Shown piece after piece: positions 22,507 to 33,383 of a stretch of DNA of 64,000 nt; position 1 is the first letter of the stretch; the number at the start of each line of letters is the position of its first letter. A program made the translations under genes and the position numbers. The DNA comes from Forficula auricularia (lineage: Eukaryota > Arthropoda > Insecta > Dermaptera > Forficulidae). Under the pieces are notes generated by a model. It worked only from the letters and a program-made list of their open reading frames with translations. It ran no database searches and was not told the origin of the DNA. The stretch spans positions 9,303,094-9,367,093 of the forward strand of contig JALMQS010000225.1 in NCBI GenBank assembly GCA_024734495.1, read 5' to 3'.

Positions 22507-22942
22507 TATTATTATTATTCAGTTCCATTATTTAGATATTAGATTTGACAAATCAGAGGAAATTAGGAACAATTAAACAGTGTTAAAACATTCGATCAAT
22601 TGCGACGTTTCGCCGATTTATTATGGCTTCATCAGGTTCAAGATCAATTTCACAAAACACTTTGTCATTTATCTTCTTACCAATTAGAATAGATATATAG
22701 ATACCAACATGAACACACTTATTTATACAATACTATCAATTATTTAGAGTAGCCAGCAATGGATTCAACCAGACTAACTGTATGTACACCTTCGACTAAT
22801 TGGTAAGAAGATAAATGACAAAGTGTTTTGTGAAATTGATCAAGAGCATGATGAAGCCATAATAAATTGGCGAAACGTCGCAATTGATCGAATGTTTTAA
22901 CACTGTTTAATTGTTCCTATTTTCCTCTGATTTGTCAAATCT
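22507..22942. mobile_element. Foldback element, 436 bp, 13-bp TSD
   Basis: Arms of about 150 bp (about 22540-22690 and 22795-22942) surround a loop of about 105 bp. Perfect TSDs AATAATAATTTAC lie at 22494-22506 and 22943-22955. The right arm carries ATGATGAAGCCATAA...TTGGCGAAACGTCG (about 22850-22882), with GCC/GGC able to pair. Confidence 0.88.
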
Positions 22943-22969
22943 AATAATAATTTACATTTCCGAATTTTA

Positions 22970-23210
22970 GGGCATCGGGTTGGCCGAGTGGTTAAAGAGC
23001 GTGCCTTCTAATCAAGCTAGCGGGGTTTCAAGCTCAACTCACGGCAAATATTTAACAGGCTATAATCTGATTCCTTCAGGAAAAGGCATGGGAAACTACC
23101 TCTGTGGAAAATTTCCCTAGGAAAATTACAATGTAGAGAATACTCTCAATTATAATCGCCGACCCTCGGAATCAAGTATGGCACTTGAGGAAGAATTAAA
23201 AAAAAAATTA
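22970..23210 (+). repeat. tRNA-derived SINE (Leu/Ser-like head)
   Basis: The head has a perfect A-box-like TGGCCGAGTGG (22981-22991) and a weak B box near 23025. The body of about 150 bp follows and ends in an A-rich tail at about 23200-23212. The tRNA-like part is not a functional gene because the B box is degenerate and the acceptor stem does not close. Confidence 0.7.
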
Positions 23211-23289
23211 TTTGTCATTAATTATTTGTGGGTTTTAAAATTAAAAAAAAATTATAACGGCGTCGGCCTTCGCGCAAGCCGATTTATAA

Positions 23290-23877
23290 CAGGCCTGTAC
23301 CTTTCAAATGCGGGGTTTTTAATAAAAAATACACAACAATTTAGAAAAAATTTAAAAATATATTTTATTCAAAGTATGGGCCCTTGCTTTCTACACATTT
23401 TTGACATCTAGTAGGCAAATTATGGATGCCTTTCCAAAATAATTGAAAGTCGTATGAGCCAAACTAGTCGTAGAGCCATTTTTGGAGGTCTTCATAAGAA
23501 TAGAAATGCTGTTGGGCAAAGTCCGTGTCCCATGATAGTCTGAAGGAGCAAAGTCTGGTGAGTACCGTTCGCAGGTGTCGACAGATAGAGTATCTTCACC
23601 GTATGTTTCCACAACTATTCGATGGGCTTCCGCTGATTTTTTCTTCTTATTGAATAAGAAAATCAGCACGTGCCGCAAATGCTCTTTGTTTGCCTCAAAA
23701 CTAGACATGTTTACTATCGAAAAAAGTATGCTACTAACTCTTAAACGTTTAAACAAATATGACGTTTTGAAGCTTGCTGTTATAGCTACAAAACGACATA
23801 TTGGTTATGGCGCCAGAATCTATAGGCTTTGTGGGCCATCTTTAGAAAAAACCCGCATTTTAAAGTTACAGACTTTG
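23290..23877 (-). mobile_element. mariner element, internally deleted, 588 bp
   Basis: Ends CAGGCCTGTACCTTTCAAATG (23290) and, inverted, CAAAGTCTGTAACTTTAAAATG (23877) form TIRs of about 36 bp. Both continue with GCGGGGTTTTT-type sequence, as in irritans-type mariners. A TA follows the right end; the left flanking dinucleotide is altered. It is less than half the usual length of about 1.3 kb. Confidence 0.8.
23391..23708 (-). pseudogene. mariner transposase remnant
   Basis: Starts MSSFEANKEHLRHVLIF, the N-terminal helix-turn-helix region. The frame passes HRIVVETYGEDTLS and jumps straight to YSPDFAPSDYH, the segment with the last catalytic Asp region. The central third with the first two catalytic acidic residues is deleted. 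After that a frameshift leads to the C-terminal WKGIHNLPTRCQKCVES in another frame, with an in-frame stop before it. No activity is possible. Confidence 0.85.
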
Positions 23878-23934
23878 TAATAAGTATAATAGACTAAACA
23901 TCCATATTTTCATCACAAAAACGATAAATCTCGT

Positions 23935-24200
23935 GGTATATACCTTCCAGTGGAAAGTTGTGACTTTTCAACCAGTGGATGCTATCCAAAAAAGTAAACT
24001 TCATTTTTTTTTATTCTTAGCTTTTTTTTTGCAAATTTCATTAAATACTTATGGCCTATGGGCTTTATAGAATTTTTCGTTATTTTTCATACTTAATATT
24101 AGATTTTTTATGTCACGGTACGAAAATACTCTAAATGTTTTGTAATTTTAGGGATGCTCAGCATTCACACCATCCAAGGACCACATGCCACTGATACATT
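23935..24200 (+). repeat. Interspersed repeat family B copy 2 and family A end
   Basis: 23935-24110 matches 18225-18420. 24120-24200 matches the end of family A ('gaaaatactctaaatgtt', 'ccatccaaggaccac'). Non-coding. Confidence 0.6.
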
Positions 24201-24615
24201 CTATATATAGATCTAGAGAATCTATATAAACTCTATATAGTTACTACATAGTTTGAAATTTCGTACTACTAGGGTCTCGACAGAAAATAACCATTTTTTG
24301 TGTAAGAATTGTAATTGTACATGAAAAAAGTGTTTTTTGTTTTGTATTTTCGAAAAAAAACTATCGGTAATTGCTTGTTCAAATAAATAATAACTAAAAC
24401 CCGAGCGATATATACTATTTTTGTTTAGGCAGAATGGTGTGGATTCTTGGTGAAACATATTTAATTAAAGTAAAGAAAAGTTAAAAAAAATTAAGAAACT
24501 TTTAAATTTAAAAATATTTTAATTTTTTTTTACTTTATCGATATATACTAATTAAATTTTTGTATAAATTCATATTCTTTGAACCCGAGCGAAGCTCTTT
24601 CTTCCAGGTACTAAT

Positions 24616-24830
24616 AATCTCAACCAAAATATTATGTGAAAAACAGGCCAAGTTATAAAAAGTAGTGAAATCTAGTGTGTAGGCAAGTTAAATTCTCCAA
24701 GAATAATTAAGTTGAGAAGTCTACTATTTTCTCAACTTAATTATTTTTAGCGAATTTAACTAGGCTACACACTAGATTTCACTACTTTTATAACTTGGCC
24801 TGTTTTTCACATAATGTTTTGGTTGAGATT
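24616..24830. mobile_element. Palindromic MITE, 215 bp
   Basis: Left end AATCTCAACCAAAATATTATG and right end its reverse complement. Arms of about 95 bp contain 'aaaaacaggccaagttata' and 'agtgaaatctagtgtgtag'. A related, longer element lies at 26426-26960. Confidence 0.85.
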
Positions 24831-24889
24831 TCTCTTATTTTTGTAAGCGAGGAAGCCCGTTGGTCCAAAGGGTTAGAATTTTTATTTTT

Positions 24890-25045
24890 GACACCCCCCC
24901 CCCATTTCAGGTGGTTAGTTTTTTCTTTTCTAGCCTTCAGGGGGCCCACAGAATATCTATATAAAATTTGGTTGAGTTTGATCCAATGAGCTAGAATTTT
25001 CTTTTTTGACCCTCCCCTCCATTTTGAAGAGATTGAAAGTTTGTA
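24890..25045 (+). repeat. R110 monomer fragment
   Basis: About 1.4 monomers of the R110 unit ('ggtggttagttttt', 'atataaaatttggttgagtt', C-rich run, 'cattttgaagag') without the flanking ends of the full repeat. The open frame on either strand is repeat-derived. Confidence 0.75.
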
Positions 25046-25280
25046 TTTTTGGAATTTTTCCTTTGTTTGTGTCCCAAACTCTACTAGTAGGCGATATTTC
25101 ATGATGCTGGAATGATTGGAAGTACTCTAAAGGTTTTGATAACCCGTCAGTGAGTGAGCGAGTGCCAAAATTAGCTATTTTCTCAGGTGCATATCTCAGA
25201 ATGTATTTAAGTTATTTTATTGAAATTTGGTACTCTCCTCAAGATGGATTACATAAATAATTACATGTATATAATTTCAG

Positions 25281-25421
25281 CACTGCATCTCAAATGGATT
25301 CCGAGCTGCAGGTGGTTCGAAATGGTTCGTGTAATAGCGAACAGCGTGTACGGCCAAGGCAATGTTCGAACTTGGCCTGTGCACGCTGTGCGCTTTGATA
25401 AAGCAACAATGAGTAAAGGGG
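25281..25421 (+). CDS. Candidate 141-bp exon, gene unknown
   Basis: Bounded by an acceptor (ataatttcag, AG at 25279-25280) and a good donor (GTGAGA at 25422-25427). One frame is open throughout (two bases, 46 codons, one base), with WIPSCRWFEMVRVIANSVYG and GNVRTWPVHAVRFDKATMSK. Composition is richer in GC than the flanks. I do not recognise the domain. The phase does not join directly to the 52235 exon. A strong hairpin inside it could instead mean an RNA or a selfish element. Confidence 0.35.
25341..25389. other. Stem-loop, 18-bp stem
   Basis: ACAGCGTGTACGGCCAAG (25341-25358) pairs with CTTGGCCTGTGCACGCTGT (25371-25389), with one bulge and one G-U on the plus strand, around a 12-nt loop. 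It sits inside the candidate exon. Too short for the MITEs seen here and not found elsewhere in the window. Confidence 0.7.
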
Positions 25422-25429
25422 GTGAGAAA

Positions 25430-26169
25430 TAAAAAATAAATAATTAAAAAAGTATATATAACTTGATAGTTAGTTATTTTTCTATAATGCAGGCTTTTTT
25501 TTCAAATGTTTCGAATATTCTATTGATAAAGGGAGAATTTCTCTCGAAATGTTTTGAATTTTAATAAAACGTTTTTCTCTATAGGATAAAGGATTGTATT
25601 TATTATAAATTTGAATTACCCTTGTTTAGTAATATGTTGGTATATTTAGCTGAGGAGATGACAATAGCAGCAGTATGGTAATGTTCAACAACTTGTTGCA
25701 GCTCGAGAGCATGTTCTTCTTTTTATTGTTCCATCATATAAAATTTATCTGAAACAAACAAGAAAATAACAATATTAATATCAATATTTTGCTTTTTATA
25801 TTTATACATTTTATTCAATTTATGATATTTTCGTTTAGCACTAAACAGCAAATCTCTGCCAAGGTTACGTTTACGTTCGAGCTGTGATAAAAGATAAAAG
25901 CGACTATAAGCTAGTGAAGCAGTGAAAATAAAAACATATTCTTTTCATCGAAGTTTTTATATAAAGAGAAGAAAAAAGACCACACTTTTTAGTCTAGCAA
26001 CAGATAAATGAAGAATTAATAAACAGGTACAAGAGTCACCTAAAAATAGCTCTCTCACACCGTTAATTTAAAGATATATATATTTTTTTAATTAAATCCA
26101 GATCCTAATTTATTAAAATTATTATTTTTTTTAGCTCTTCTAGACATCAACCAATTTACGATACCTACT
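25430..26169. other. AT-rich DNA, no feature seen
   Basis: No gene, RNA or repeat boundary recognised. Confidence 0.45.
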
Positions 26170-26180
26170 ATTATTTAATT

Positions 26181-26293
26181 GTGACTTCTATGTAGGGATC
26201 AGATTTTTAGCCGTTTGCCTCGAGTCGGATTTGAACTCGGGTCCACTTGATTAGCAGGGCTTGTAAGCTAACCATTGGCCTACCCCGACACCC
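26181..26293 (-). repeat. tRNA-derived SINE, family 2
   Basis: On the minus strand it has an A-box-like TAGGCCAATGG and B-box-like GAGTTCAAATCC, then GACTCGAGGCA, as in the copy at 44703-44885. The flanks share ATTATTTA (26170, 26294), a probable TSD. It is not a functional tRNA gene. Confidence 0.7.
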
Positions 26294-26329
26294 ATTATTT
26301 ATTATTAATTTGAAAATTAAATGTCTTGG

Positions 26330-26400
26330 TAGGTACTGGATATGTTCATTTTTAAAGTGAGGATAAATAAAATTCAATTGATTCTTTCCAGTAATTTTTT
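26330..26400 (+). repeat. Fragment of the 38710-39326 foldback arm
   Basis: 'gaggataaataaaattcaat' and 'ttctttccagtaatttttta' match the left arm of 38710-39326. No inverted partner here. Confidence 0.5.
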
Positions 26401-26425
26401 ATCACCAAAAACACATGTGTAACAA

Positions 26426-26960
26426 AAAGGCCAAGTTCGATTAATAAAAACTGCTTGGCAAAAAGAAGTGAGATCTAATGTGCTGCCAAGTTCAACATCA
26501 ACAATTTATTATATTAGTAACTTCAACTAAAATGCATGTTTTTCATTTTCATATGTCCATCTATATTTTTATTGATTTCACATTTTAGTTGAAATTATTT
26601 TTCTAAAACTTGGCTTTTTACGAATTAAAATATTATTATTATTGTCGGATAGAGCCTCCACATCTCCCTTTTAGCCCTTTCATCCTCTCTTATTAAGATA
26701 TAATGATATGGTATCTAGTAATTCCGTGACATAACATACATAACAATGCGTAAAATCCAAGTTTTGAGAAAATAATTTCAACTAAAAATGTGAAATCAAT
26801 AAAAACTATAGATGGACATGTTAAATGAAAAACATGCGTTTTAATTGAAGTTACTAATATATTCTCGACTCTCTTAATAAATTGATGATGTTGAACTTGG
26901 CAGCACATTAGATTTCACTACTTTTTTCGCAAACAGTTTTTATTAATCGAATTTGGCCTT
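26426..26960. mobile_element. Long-armed palindromic MITE, about 535 bp
   Basis: Arms of about 190-210 bp (26426-26618 and 26750-26960) match in inverse orientation ('ggccaagttcgattaataaa', 'gatctaatgtgctgccaagtt', 'catttttagttgaaatta'). The ends and 'gtgaaatctaRtgtg' motif relate it to 24616-24830. Confidence 0.8.
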
Positions 26961-26965
26961 TTTTT

Positions 26966-27791
26966 GAGATTTAGTTTACTAGCTGCAATGTTCTGACAGG
27001 GAGACATATATTGTAACGACTCTAATAGGGGTCGTTTTATTTTTTAAACGGAACCCTAAATATCACCTGATAGGGGATTTGGTCATTTATTCTTTTTTAT
27101 ATACCAGAAATCTTTTGTCTTTTTTTTAATCTTTTAATTTATCCGTCAGTCAGTCGAATATCTATTTTATGCCGAAATTTTATTATTCAATTTTATTACC
27201 AGCGATTGGAATATGGATCGAATTAGATTAATTTTCCCAGCGAATACGTCATTTGGCTAAAGACGATTTGGTAACTATTAGTAAAGTCATCTCAAGCATG
27301 CATTCAATCGATGTAAGCAAATATTAATGAGAATCTCTTCATTAGAGGTCGGGGGTGTGTATTTGGCAGAGCAAGGGGGGTGTAACGGTGTCACCAGCCT
27401 AAATTAAAGCTCACTCACTGCGCCCCCACAGCTGGAAATTAAATCATAGACAACGACCTACGAGGAAGAGGAGACAAATTGCACAGATTAGCAAAGAAGG
27501 CAAGTCGGGATGTTGAGAACCTCAACAAGTAGTTGAGACGCGGCCCTCGTGCACTAAGCATATTAGGGAGGAAAGGCATCTTCCCCAACAGGGGGAGAAA
27601 GGGCCCCGACGACTCCAAGCTCAATCAATAATCGCACCTTAACGAGCTATTCGAAAATTCAATATCCAATCAATTCATTCCGATTTAATAAAATCTAGAA
27701 ATGATACAGGTAGGTGTTAAAATACACCTGCCTCCTCGAACATTTTATGAAGCTGATGTTTTTATTGATAGTTATCTAAAGCCTTAAAGCA
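26966..27791. other. Unassigned; GC-rich block at 27350-27640
   Basis: 27430-27625 is less AT-rich and open in pieces on both strands. The plus frame reads DLRGRGDKLHRLAKKASRDV then meets TAG; the minus frame is open for 61 codons. Neither matches a family I can name. A decayed retroelement is possible. Confidence 0.35.
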
Positions 27792-28189
27792 GTGTATTAG
27801 ATGAAGGGGATGTATCAGCCAGAAAGTTGATCGCTGGGTTCAATAAAACATCCTAAATAAAACGTTTCGGGCTGAATTTATTTGCTCATCTTTAGTTAAT
27901 TGGGAGTAATACACAAAATGCGGTATGAATATTCATTCTCAACCTTTGGGCGCAGGCACCTTATAAATTTACATGGAGCTACAATTTTCATTTTTGACAA
28001 GGCTTGGTTCGATCACATATATTTACCGCATTTTGTGTATAACTCCCAATTAACTGAAGATGACCAAATAAATTCAGGCCGAAACGTTTTATTCAGGGTG
28101 TTTTATTGAACCCAGCGCATCGAACTTTGGCTGATACCTTCTCCTTCATCTAATACAGTTTCATCACAGCCACGAACTCTAACAGCATT
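27792..28189. mobile_element. Foldback element, 398 bp, 9-bp TSD
   Basis: Arms begin 'gtattagatgaagg' and end with the inverse before 'agtttcatcacagccacg'. TSDs CTTAAAGCA lie at 27783-27791 and 28190-28198. The right arm carries CTGAAGATGACC...AGGCCGAAACG (about 28055-28087). Same family as 50842-51133. Confidence 0.8.
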
Positions 28190-28198
28190 CTTAAAGCA

Positions 28199-28345
28199 AC
28201 GAGCTTCGAGGGCGTGCCGAAGGCTCGGGCAGTCCAAAAATTGTATTCCTCTTAAAAACCACACTCCAAATGTATACCCGTAAACTACCGAAAATACATC
28301 GTCTCTTAAAAGTTTCGCCTCTTTAATTTTTGAGTGGCGAGAGGG
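28199..28345 (+). repeat. Repeat shared with 42540-42680
   Basis: 'ccaaaaattgtattcctctt', 'accacactccaaatgtatac' and 'aaaatacat' to 'gtctcttaaa' are common to both, each preceded by a GC-rich hairpin-prone stretch. Identity unknown. Confidence 0.7.
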
Positions 28346-28678
28346 AGGGGGAGAATAATTATCTTATTATTTAATGTTTCTTAATTTAAAATGAATTGGA
28401 GTCTTTCATTTCCAAAATTCGAGTCCAAATTACAATTATATTTCAAATTTGCCTGGTTAATGAAAATCGATTGGAGCCATCAGTTTAAAATCCGAGCTGA
28501 CAATTATATTTCAAATTTGCCTCGTTAATTAATATATATTTAATGTTTCTTAATTTAAAATCTATTGGTGTTTTTCATTTTCATTCGAGTTCAAATGAAT
28601 ACAATATTATCTCGACACAAAGTCTAAATCAAAAATATATAGTTTTAGTAACAGAAATCAAGGTATAAATATTAATGT

Positions 28679-28752
28679 TGCATTGGTGTAATGGCTAGAG
28701 CTGATGCCCTTAGTTCAAGAGTTCGTCGGTTCGATTCTAGGCAAGAGGGTAA
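28679..28752 (+). repeat. tRNA-like SINE head
   Basis: A perfect A-box TGGTGTAATGG and a near-perfect B-box GGTTCGATTCT lie 40-50 bp apart. The acceptor stem does not close well, and the following T/A-rich tract suggests a SINE rather than a tRNA gene. Confidence 0.6.
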
Positions 28753-29254
28753 TTTTTTTAAAGAAAATTCTCTCAGCGTTGTTACAAATTAATCTAGGGT
28801 CTTATATATAGTATATATTTCCAAACGTGGGTCCCACAGCCCACAGAGGGCAATTCGAAAATGGGCTCGGCCTAGTGGTATGTAGTTGTGTTTTATTTTT
28901 AGGTATTTATTTCAGTTTTAGAAGCATATAACACATTTTCTAGAAAAATTGAAAAATTGAAAAAATATGTTATTTTGCGGTGGGGAAAATGTGTCATACC
29001 TATATCATACATTTGAAAATGGATTTTTTTAGTCTACGTTTACCCTACTTCATCTTCAAATTATTTTTTTCTCCTATATAGCATATGTTATACTTATAGA
29101 AAAAAATTAAATATATATATATATCATAATGTAAAATTATCATATTTAAAATATATATATTCATACAATATTAATTTCCCCGAAAACATGGAGAATTCAA
29201 TTTCTTGAATCAAATAAATTACTTAACATCCACCGCACTTATGGACAATTGAAA
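28753..29254. other. AT-rich DNA, no feature seen
   Basis: No recognisable repeat end or coding segment. Confidence 0.45.
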
Positions 29255-29267
29255 ATAAATAAACTTT

Positions 29268-29538
29268 AATAAGTAAAAATATATTTTTCTAGGTGGGTTT
29301 CACAAATAAAACAAATATATGTTTTTAGTTTTTATCTCGATATATATTTCGGGTTATGAGCCCATCATCAGGAGTTACAAAAGTTACAAAAGAAAACTCA
29401 TAACCCGAAATATATATCGAGATAAAAACTCAAAACATATATTTGTTTTATTTGTGAAACCCACATAGAAAAATATATTTTTACTTATTATCTATTAAAA
29501 TGTTTCACCTAGAACCGACACCAAATTCTTTAAAGATT
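29268..29538. mobile_element. Foldback element, 271 bp, 13-bp TSD
   Basis: Perfect TSDs ATAAATAAACTTT lie at 29255-29267 and 29539-29551. Arms of about 100 bp centre near 29380, followed by a tail 'gtttcacctagaaccgacac'. Both arms carry the CTGATGATGGG/CTCATAACCCGAAAT-type module, with GGG/CCC pairing. Confidence 0.9.
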
Positions 29539-29984
29539 ATAAATAAACTTTCTTTTGGCTACGATTGAATGAGAATACATAAATAGGACGCTATATAGTA
29601 TGCATATAGAAATAAATATTCATTGATATTTTAAAAATTATTTATTTATTAACTGATTTTAGATAATGAATTAATAATTTATAAAAATAATATATAATAA
29701 CAAAAATATATATGTATGTATGTAAATATATTTTTCGAAAATTTCCAGAAAACGGTAAACCGATTAGAAATTGCTCTCTGAACTGATTAAAATTGCTTAA
29801 CTTTTATAATTGATCTACTGTCTTAAAATGAATCAGTGGAATTTCAGCTGATTTCTCCAGCGATCATATACGTCACTGAAAAATCAATCATTTGTATTAA
29901 TTTCAACAGATTCACTGTTGAGTGGTTTTTAATTTTCACTGATTCAAACAGAGGTTGTCTGACGGCTTAGCCACTAATGAATCA

Positions 29985-30242
29985 TAATTAGTAGAGATTG
30001 TGGGTTGGTGCAAGGTGAAACATCTTTAATAAAGATAAGAGTGGAAATAAATATTATATTTAATATGAGTTAAGGATTCTTGGTCACTTGTATCAAGATG
30101 GGTTGATAGCCCGAAATATATATATTGAAAAAAAATTTACATCTTTTAATAATTTTTTAATTTTAATGTGAAACAAGTGACCAAGAATCCTTAACTCATA
30201 GTAAATGAATATTAAATATAATATTTATTTACTCTTATCTTT
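29985..30242. mobile_element. Foldback element, 258 bp, 12-bp TSD
   Basis: Perfect TSDs ACTAATGAATCA lie at 29973-29984 and 30243-30254. The element starts with the inverse of the 'caccttgcaccaac' tail. Arms at about 30031-30090 and 30173-30242 are inverted copies. 30095-30120 has the 'gatgggttgatagcccgaaa' module. Related to 9824-10259. Confidence 0.88.
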
Positions 30243-30254
30243 ACTAATGAATCA

Positions 30255-31176
30255 GTGAATTTTAAAAATCCACTAATACATTCAGTGACTATCCACTGAT
30301 TAGCAGTGGTATGATTGTGACTGTTTGGATAAGTGAATAGTCACTGTTATTCAGTGGATATCCACTGATTCAGTTTTAGAGAGATCTAGAAGAGGCCTAA
30401 TGAAATTAGCTAAGGAAGAGATGCCGGCTGCACCCGAAAATTAGCCTATATTAATGTCTTGTTTTTGGATCGTCTCTTATAAAGCAAGGCGGCTGACAAG
30501 TCTGGTCAGGCACAGCTTAGGTTAGCCCCATAGGTCAATTAGAAAAGCATTACAATGGAGTTAAATAGGAATTAAAATTATTAATAAATTTAAGATTCCC
30601 ATATAAAAAATGAAATAAATATTATTAAAATCGTATTCTAGAGGGCATTAGGACCATCTTTAAGTAAAATAATTAAGATTTTGATGTATAATTAATAAAT
30701 TAATCGGTTGAAATTTGGAAACAAATAATTTTAGAAATTATTTTTCTCAATTATTGGGGAATCAAATCGAATTTTATTTTATTTAAAATATGCAGAAAAT
30801 TCTAATGTTTGATTCTGTTAATTAAATTGTAATCTAATTCCTGAATAATGTTTAAGAAGGGCTGAAAAATCACTTCCCTAGTGGTGATCTTGAAATTTGA
30901 ATGAATGGTAATATAATATGTGCCCATAATTATTATGAAAGTGGACTAAGTCGAAAAATTAAAAAATTAGTTTTTTCATATTTTATGTTCCATCCATTTA
31001 AAAAGTACCGTAATAAGATTTCGGTTTTTAAAAATCACATAAAATTGAACCGTTAAGTGGATTTCTAGTTGTCTCATTATACTGAATTCGAATCTTGTTT
31101 ATTTTATAAAACATTGAATATCTCGAAACTAACAATCAATGACTTAGATCACTTTCATAATTATGGGCACATATAT
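30255..31176. other. AT-rich DNA, no clear feature
   Basis: 30240-30380 has several diverged copies of an 'actgattcagtg' word (also at 29830-29950), a small dispersed simple repeat. No gene seen. Confidence 0.5.
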
Positions 31177-31793
31177 TAGTCAAGCTGGTGACATATTTTG
31201 ACTGCGGATTTGACCCAACTAGAAATAATCGTATAGTACCGTCTATGATAGCTGTACAGGGAATGGCCAGTCTGGCTGGTGTAGCGTGGACCAGGTACTG
31301 CGCATGGTGAAGTGCAAAAACACATATGTATAAAAATATTTTTGACCCACATGAAATATAAAATTATAATTTATAGTCAATTATAAACATAATATATTCA
31401 CTCCAGACCATTTGAGTGGTGGAACGTGGAACCAGACCACCCCAAAGTGTATTTTTACAACATGAAAAAAATATTTGATGCTATTTTTTTCATGTTGTAA
31501 AAATACACTTTGGGGTGGTCTGGTTCCACGTTCCACCACTCAAATGGTCTGGATGAATATATTATGTTTATAATTGACTATAAATTATAATTTTTATAAT
31601 TTCATTGTGGGTCAAAAATATTTTTTAACACATGTATTTTTTACCGCACTCACACCATGCGCAGTACCTGGTCCACCTGCTACAGCCAGCCAGACTGGCC
31701 ATTCCCTGTACAATTATCATAGACGGTACTATTACGCATTATTTCTAGTTGGGTCAAATCCGTAGTCAAAATGTGTCACCAGCTCTTGGACTA
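31177..31793. mobile_element. 617-bp near-perfect palindrome (MITE)
   Basis: Termini are TAGTCAAGCTGGTGACATAT and, inverted, TAGTCCAAGAGCTGGTGACAC. The arms stay paired over about 300 bp to a centre near 31478. If the outer TA is the target duplication, this is a Tc1/mariner-type MITE. The 63-codon frame at 31574 is inside the right arm. A transcript would make a long double-stranded RNA. Confidence 0.9.
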
Positions 31794-33178
31794 TATAAGT
31801 TTCCGATTTCTATTATTAAGTCGAAAGTCTAGAGACTCAAGGAGGCTCTCTCAAATTAAAAACAAGGCGTTTTGCTGTGCGTAGATCTAGCAGAATGTTA
31901 AGCTTCTCGTACGAGAACCTTCTTATAAGAAACTTAATATTTTTTTCTTTTAATTAATCCAAGATTCTTAAGTCTTTTTTATGTTATATGCATGTCTTTT
32001 TTTAATATCCTTCTTATCTATAGATATTTTTCTAGTACCTAAATATTTTTTTTACTACTTATTTATAGTTTATTTTATTTCTAATAGATGTCATTGTATT
32101 AATAAAGGGTAACCTTATTACATGTTTGATGTATATAAACCGATCAAATGGACAATTTTAAAGAATTAATAAATAAAATATATTAATTAATTCTTCGCAT
32201 TGGATAAAGTAAAAATCAAAAACACATTAATAAAATAAAACTTAGGCAGCAAATCGGGAAAACTCGAATATTTATGTGGTGAACTTTGCCTTTTCTATTC
32301 TCTACTTATTAAAAGCTTATATAAGAATTATCCTTTCATACATACGCGATGGCTTACATGCCTTAAGCTCTGGAGCATTCCATCAACGACTGGACTCGCC
32401 TAGCTCTTACGCAGCTTTCATTCTCCTGCGCTCAATTGGTTGCCTAAATACAGACATGTCATAAATCACGTTCAAATTCAGACTACATTTAATTACTACA
32501 GTTATCTATTTATATTTTATAATTCAATATTTTTTTATACATGTAAAAAAACTGAATTAGTTAAAAAGCTCTAAATGAAAAAATAATTCAAATTTAAGTT
32601 TGATTTCGGACAAGAGCTACCTACAATATTCAATTATTTTTTCACTCGTGATTGTAAAAGATTAGACTGATAAAATGAAATTAAAAATTATTTCTCTTTA
32701 CGATGACCAATGAGTGAAGTTCTCCAGTCGGCCCGAATATTGAATTTACTCAAAAATTCACTCTAAAATACAAAATATTTTTCTTATTCGTATTATCTAT
32801 TGTTTCTACTATCCAAGTTAAAAGAACCCAACGTTAAGCTATTTCTTCATTATAAATACCTTTCGCCAACCCCTCTTTTACGGAAATCTGAAATCGGAAG
32901 TGACCAGCCAGTCGCCAAATAGTCCACGTTTACATATTTTCGGACCTTAAATGAATGTTTATGATACTCTAAAACAACTCGGGTAAAATGTAAGTGTATC
33001 TTTAGTCGTTTCGACCCTAGCTGTTCAACAATCTTTGTAAAATTTTATATCTTGAAGCTGGATTTGATTGCACGAATCACTTGATCACTTCCAGCTATTG
33101 TTTACTATTATACAATGGGGCAATGGACCAAGTACCGAAAGCCTGCTGAGCTCTATTAAACCGATCAAATGAAGAAAT
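31794..33178. other. AT-rich DNA, no clear feature
   Basis: An open frame at 32276-32464 (+) lies in a slightly less AT-rich stretch but has no recognised domain, splice context or repeat partner. Left uncalled. Confidence 0.4.
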
Positions 33179-33383
33179 ACTTTTAATTAGAAATATTTTA
33201 TCTGTTATTTCTCATAGGTTCAATTACCCAATTGGATACAGTTGAAGAATTAGTTTTGTTGTTATAGCAAGCTAGCTACATAAACGATTTCTATAACAAC
33301 AAAACATATTTTTTATATTCATTTTGGTAATCGAATACATGATAAATAATAGATAAAAAATTTCTAATTAAAAAGACTGATAA
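33179..33383. repeat. Foldback repeat, about 205 bp
   Basis: 'cttttaattagaaatatttt' at 33179 and its inverse near 33383 bound arms of about 55 bp. An inner inverted pair 'gttttgttgttata' flanks a short loop. No TSD defined. Confidence 0.65.

Noticed and set aside
23575..23880. 101-codon plus-strand frame
   Set aside because: Antisense to the mariner transposase remnant.
27439..27624. 61-codon minus frame and a broken plus frame in a GC-richer block
   Set aside because: Neither shows a known domain and the plus frame has a stop; probably decayed repeat.
32276..32464. 62-codon open frame
   Set aside because: No domain, no splice context and no repeat match; length is within chance for this amount of sequence.
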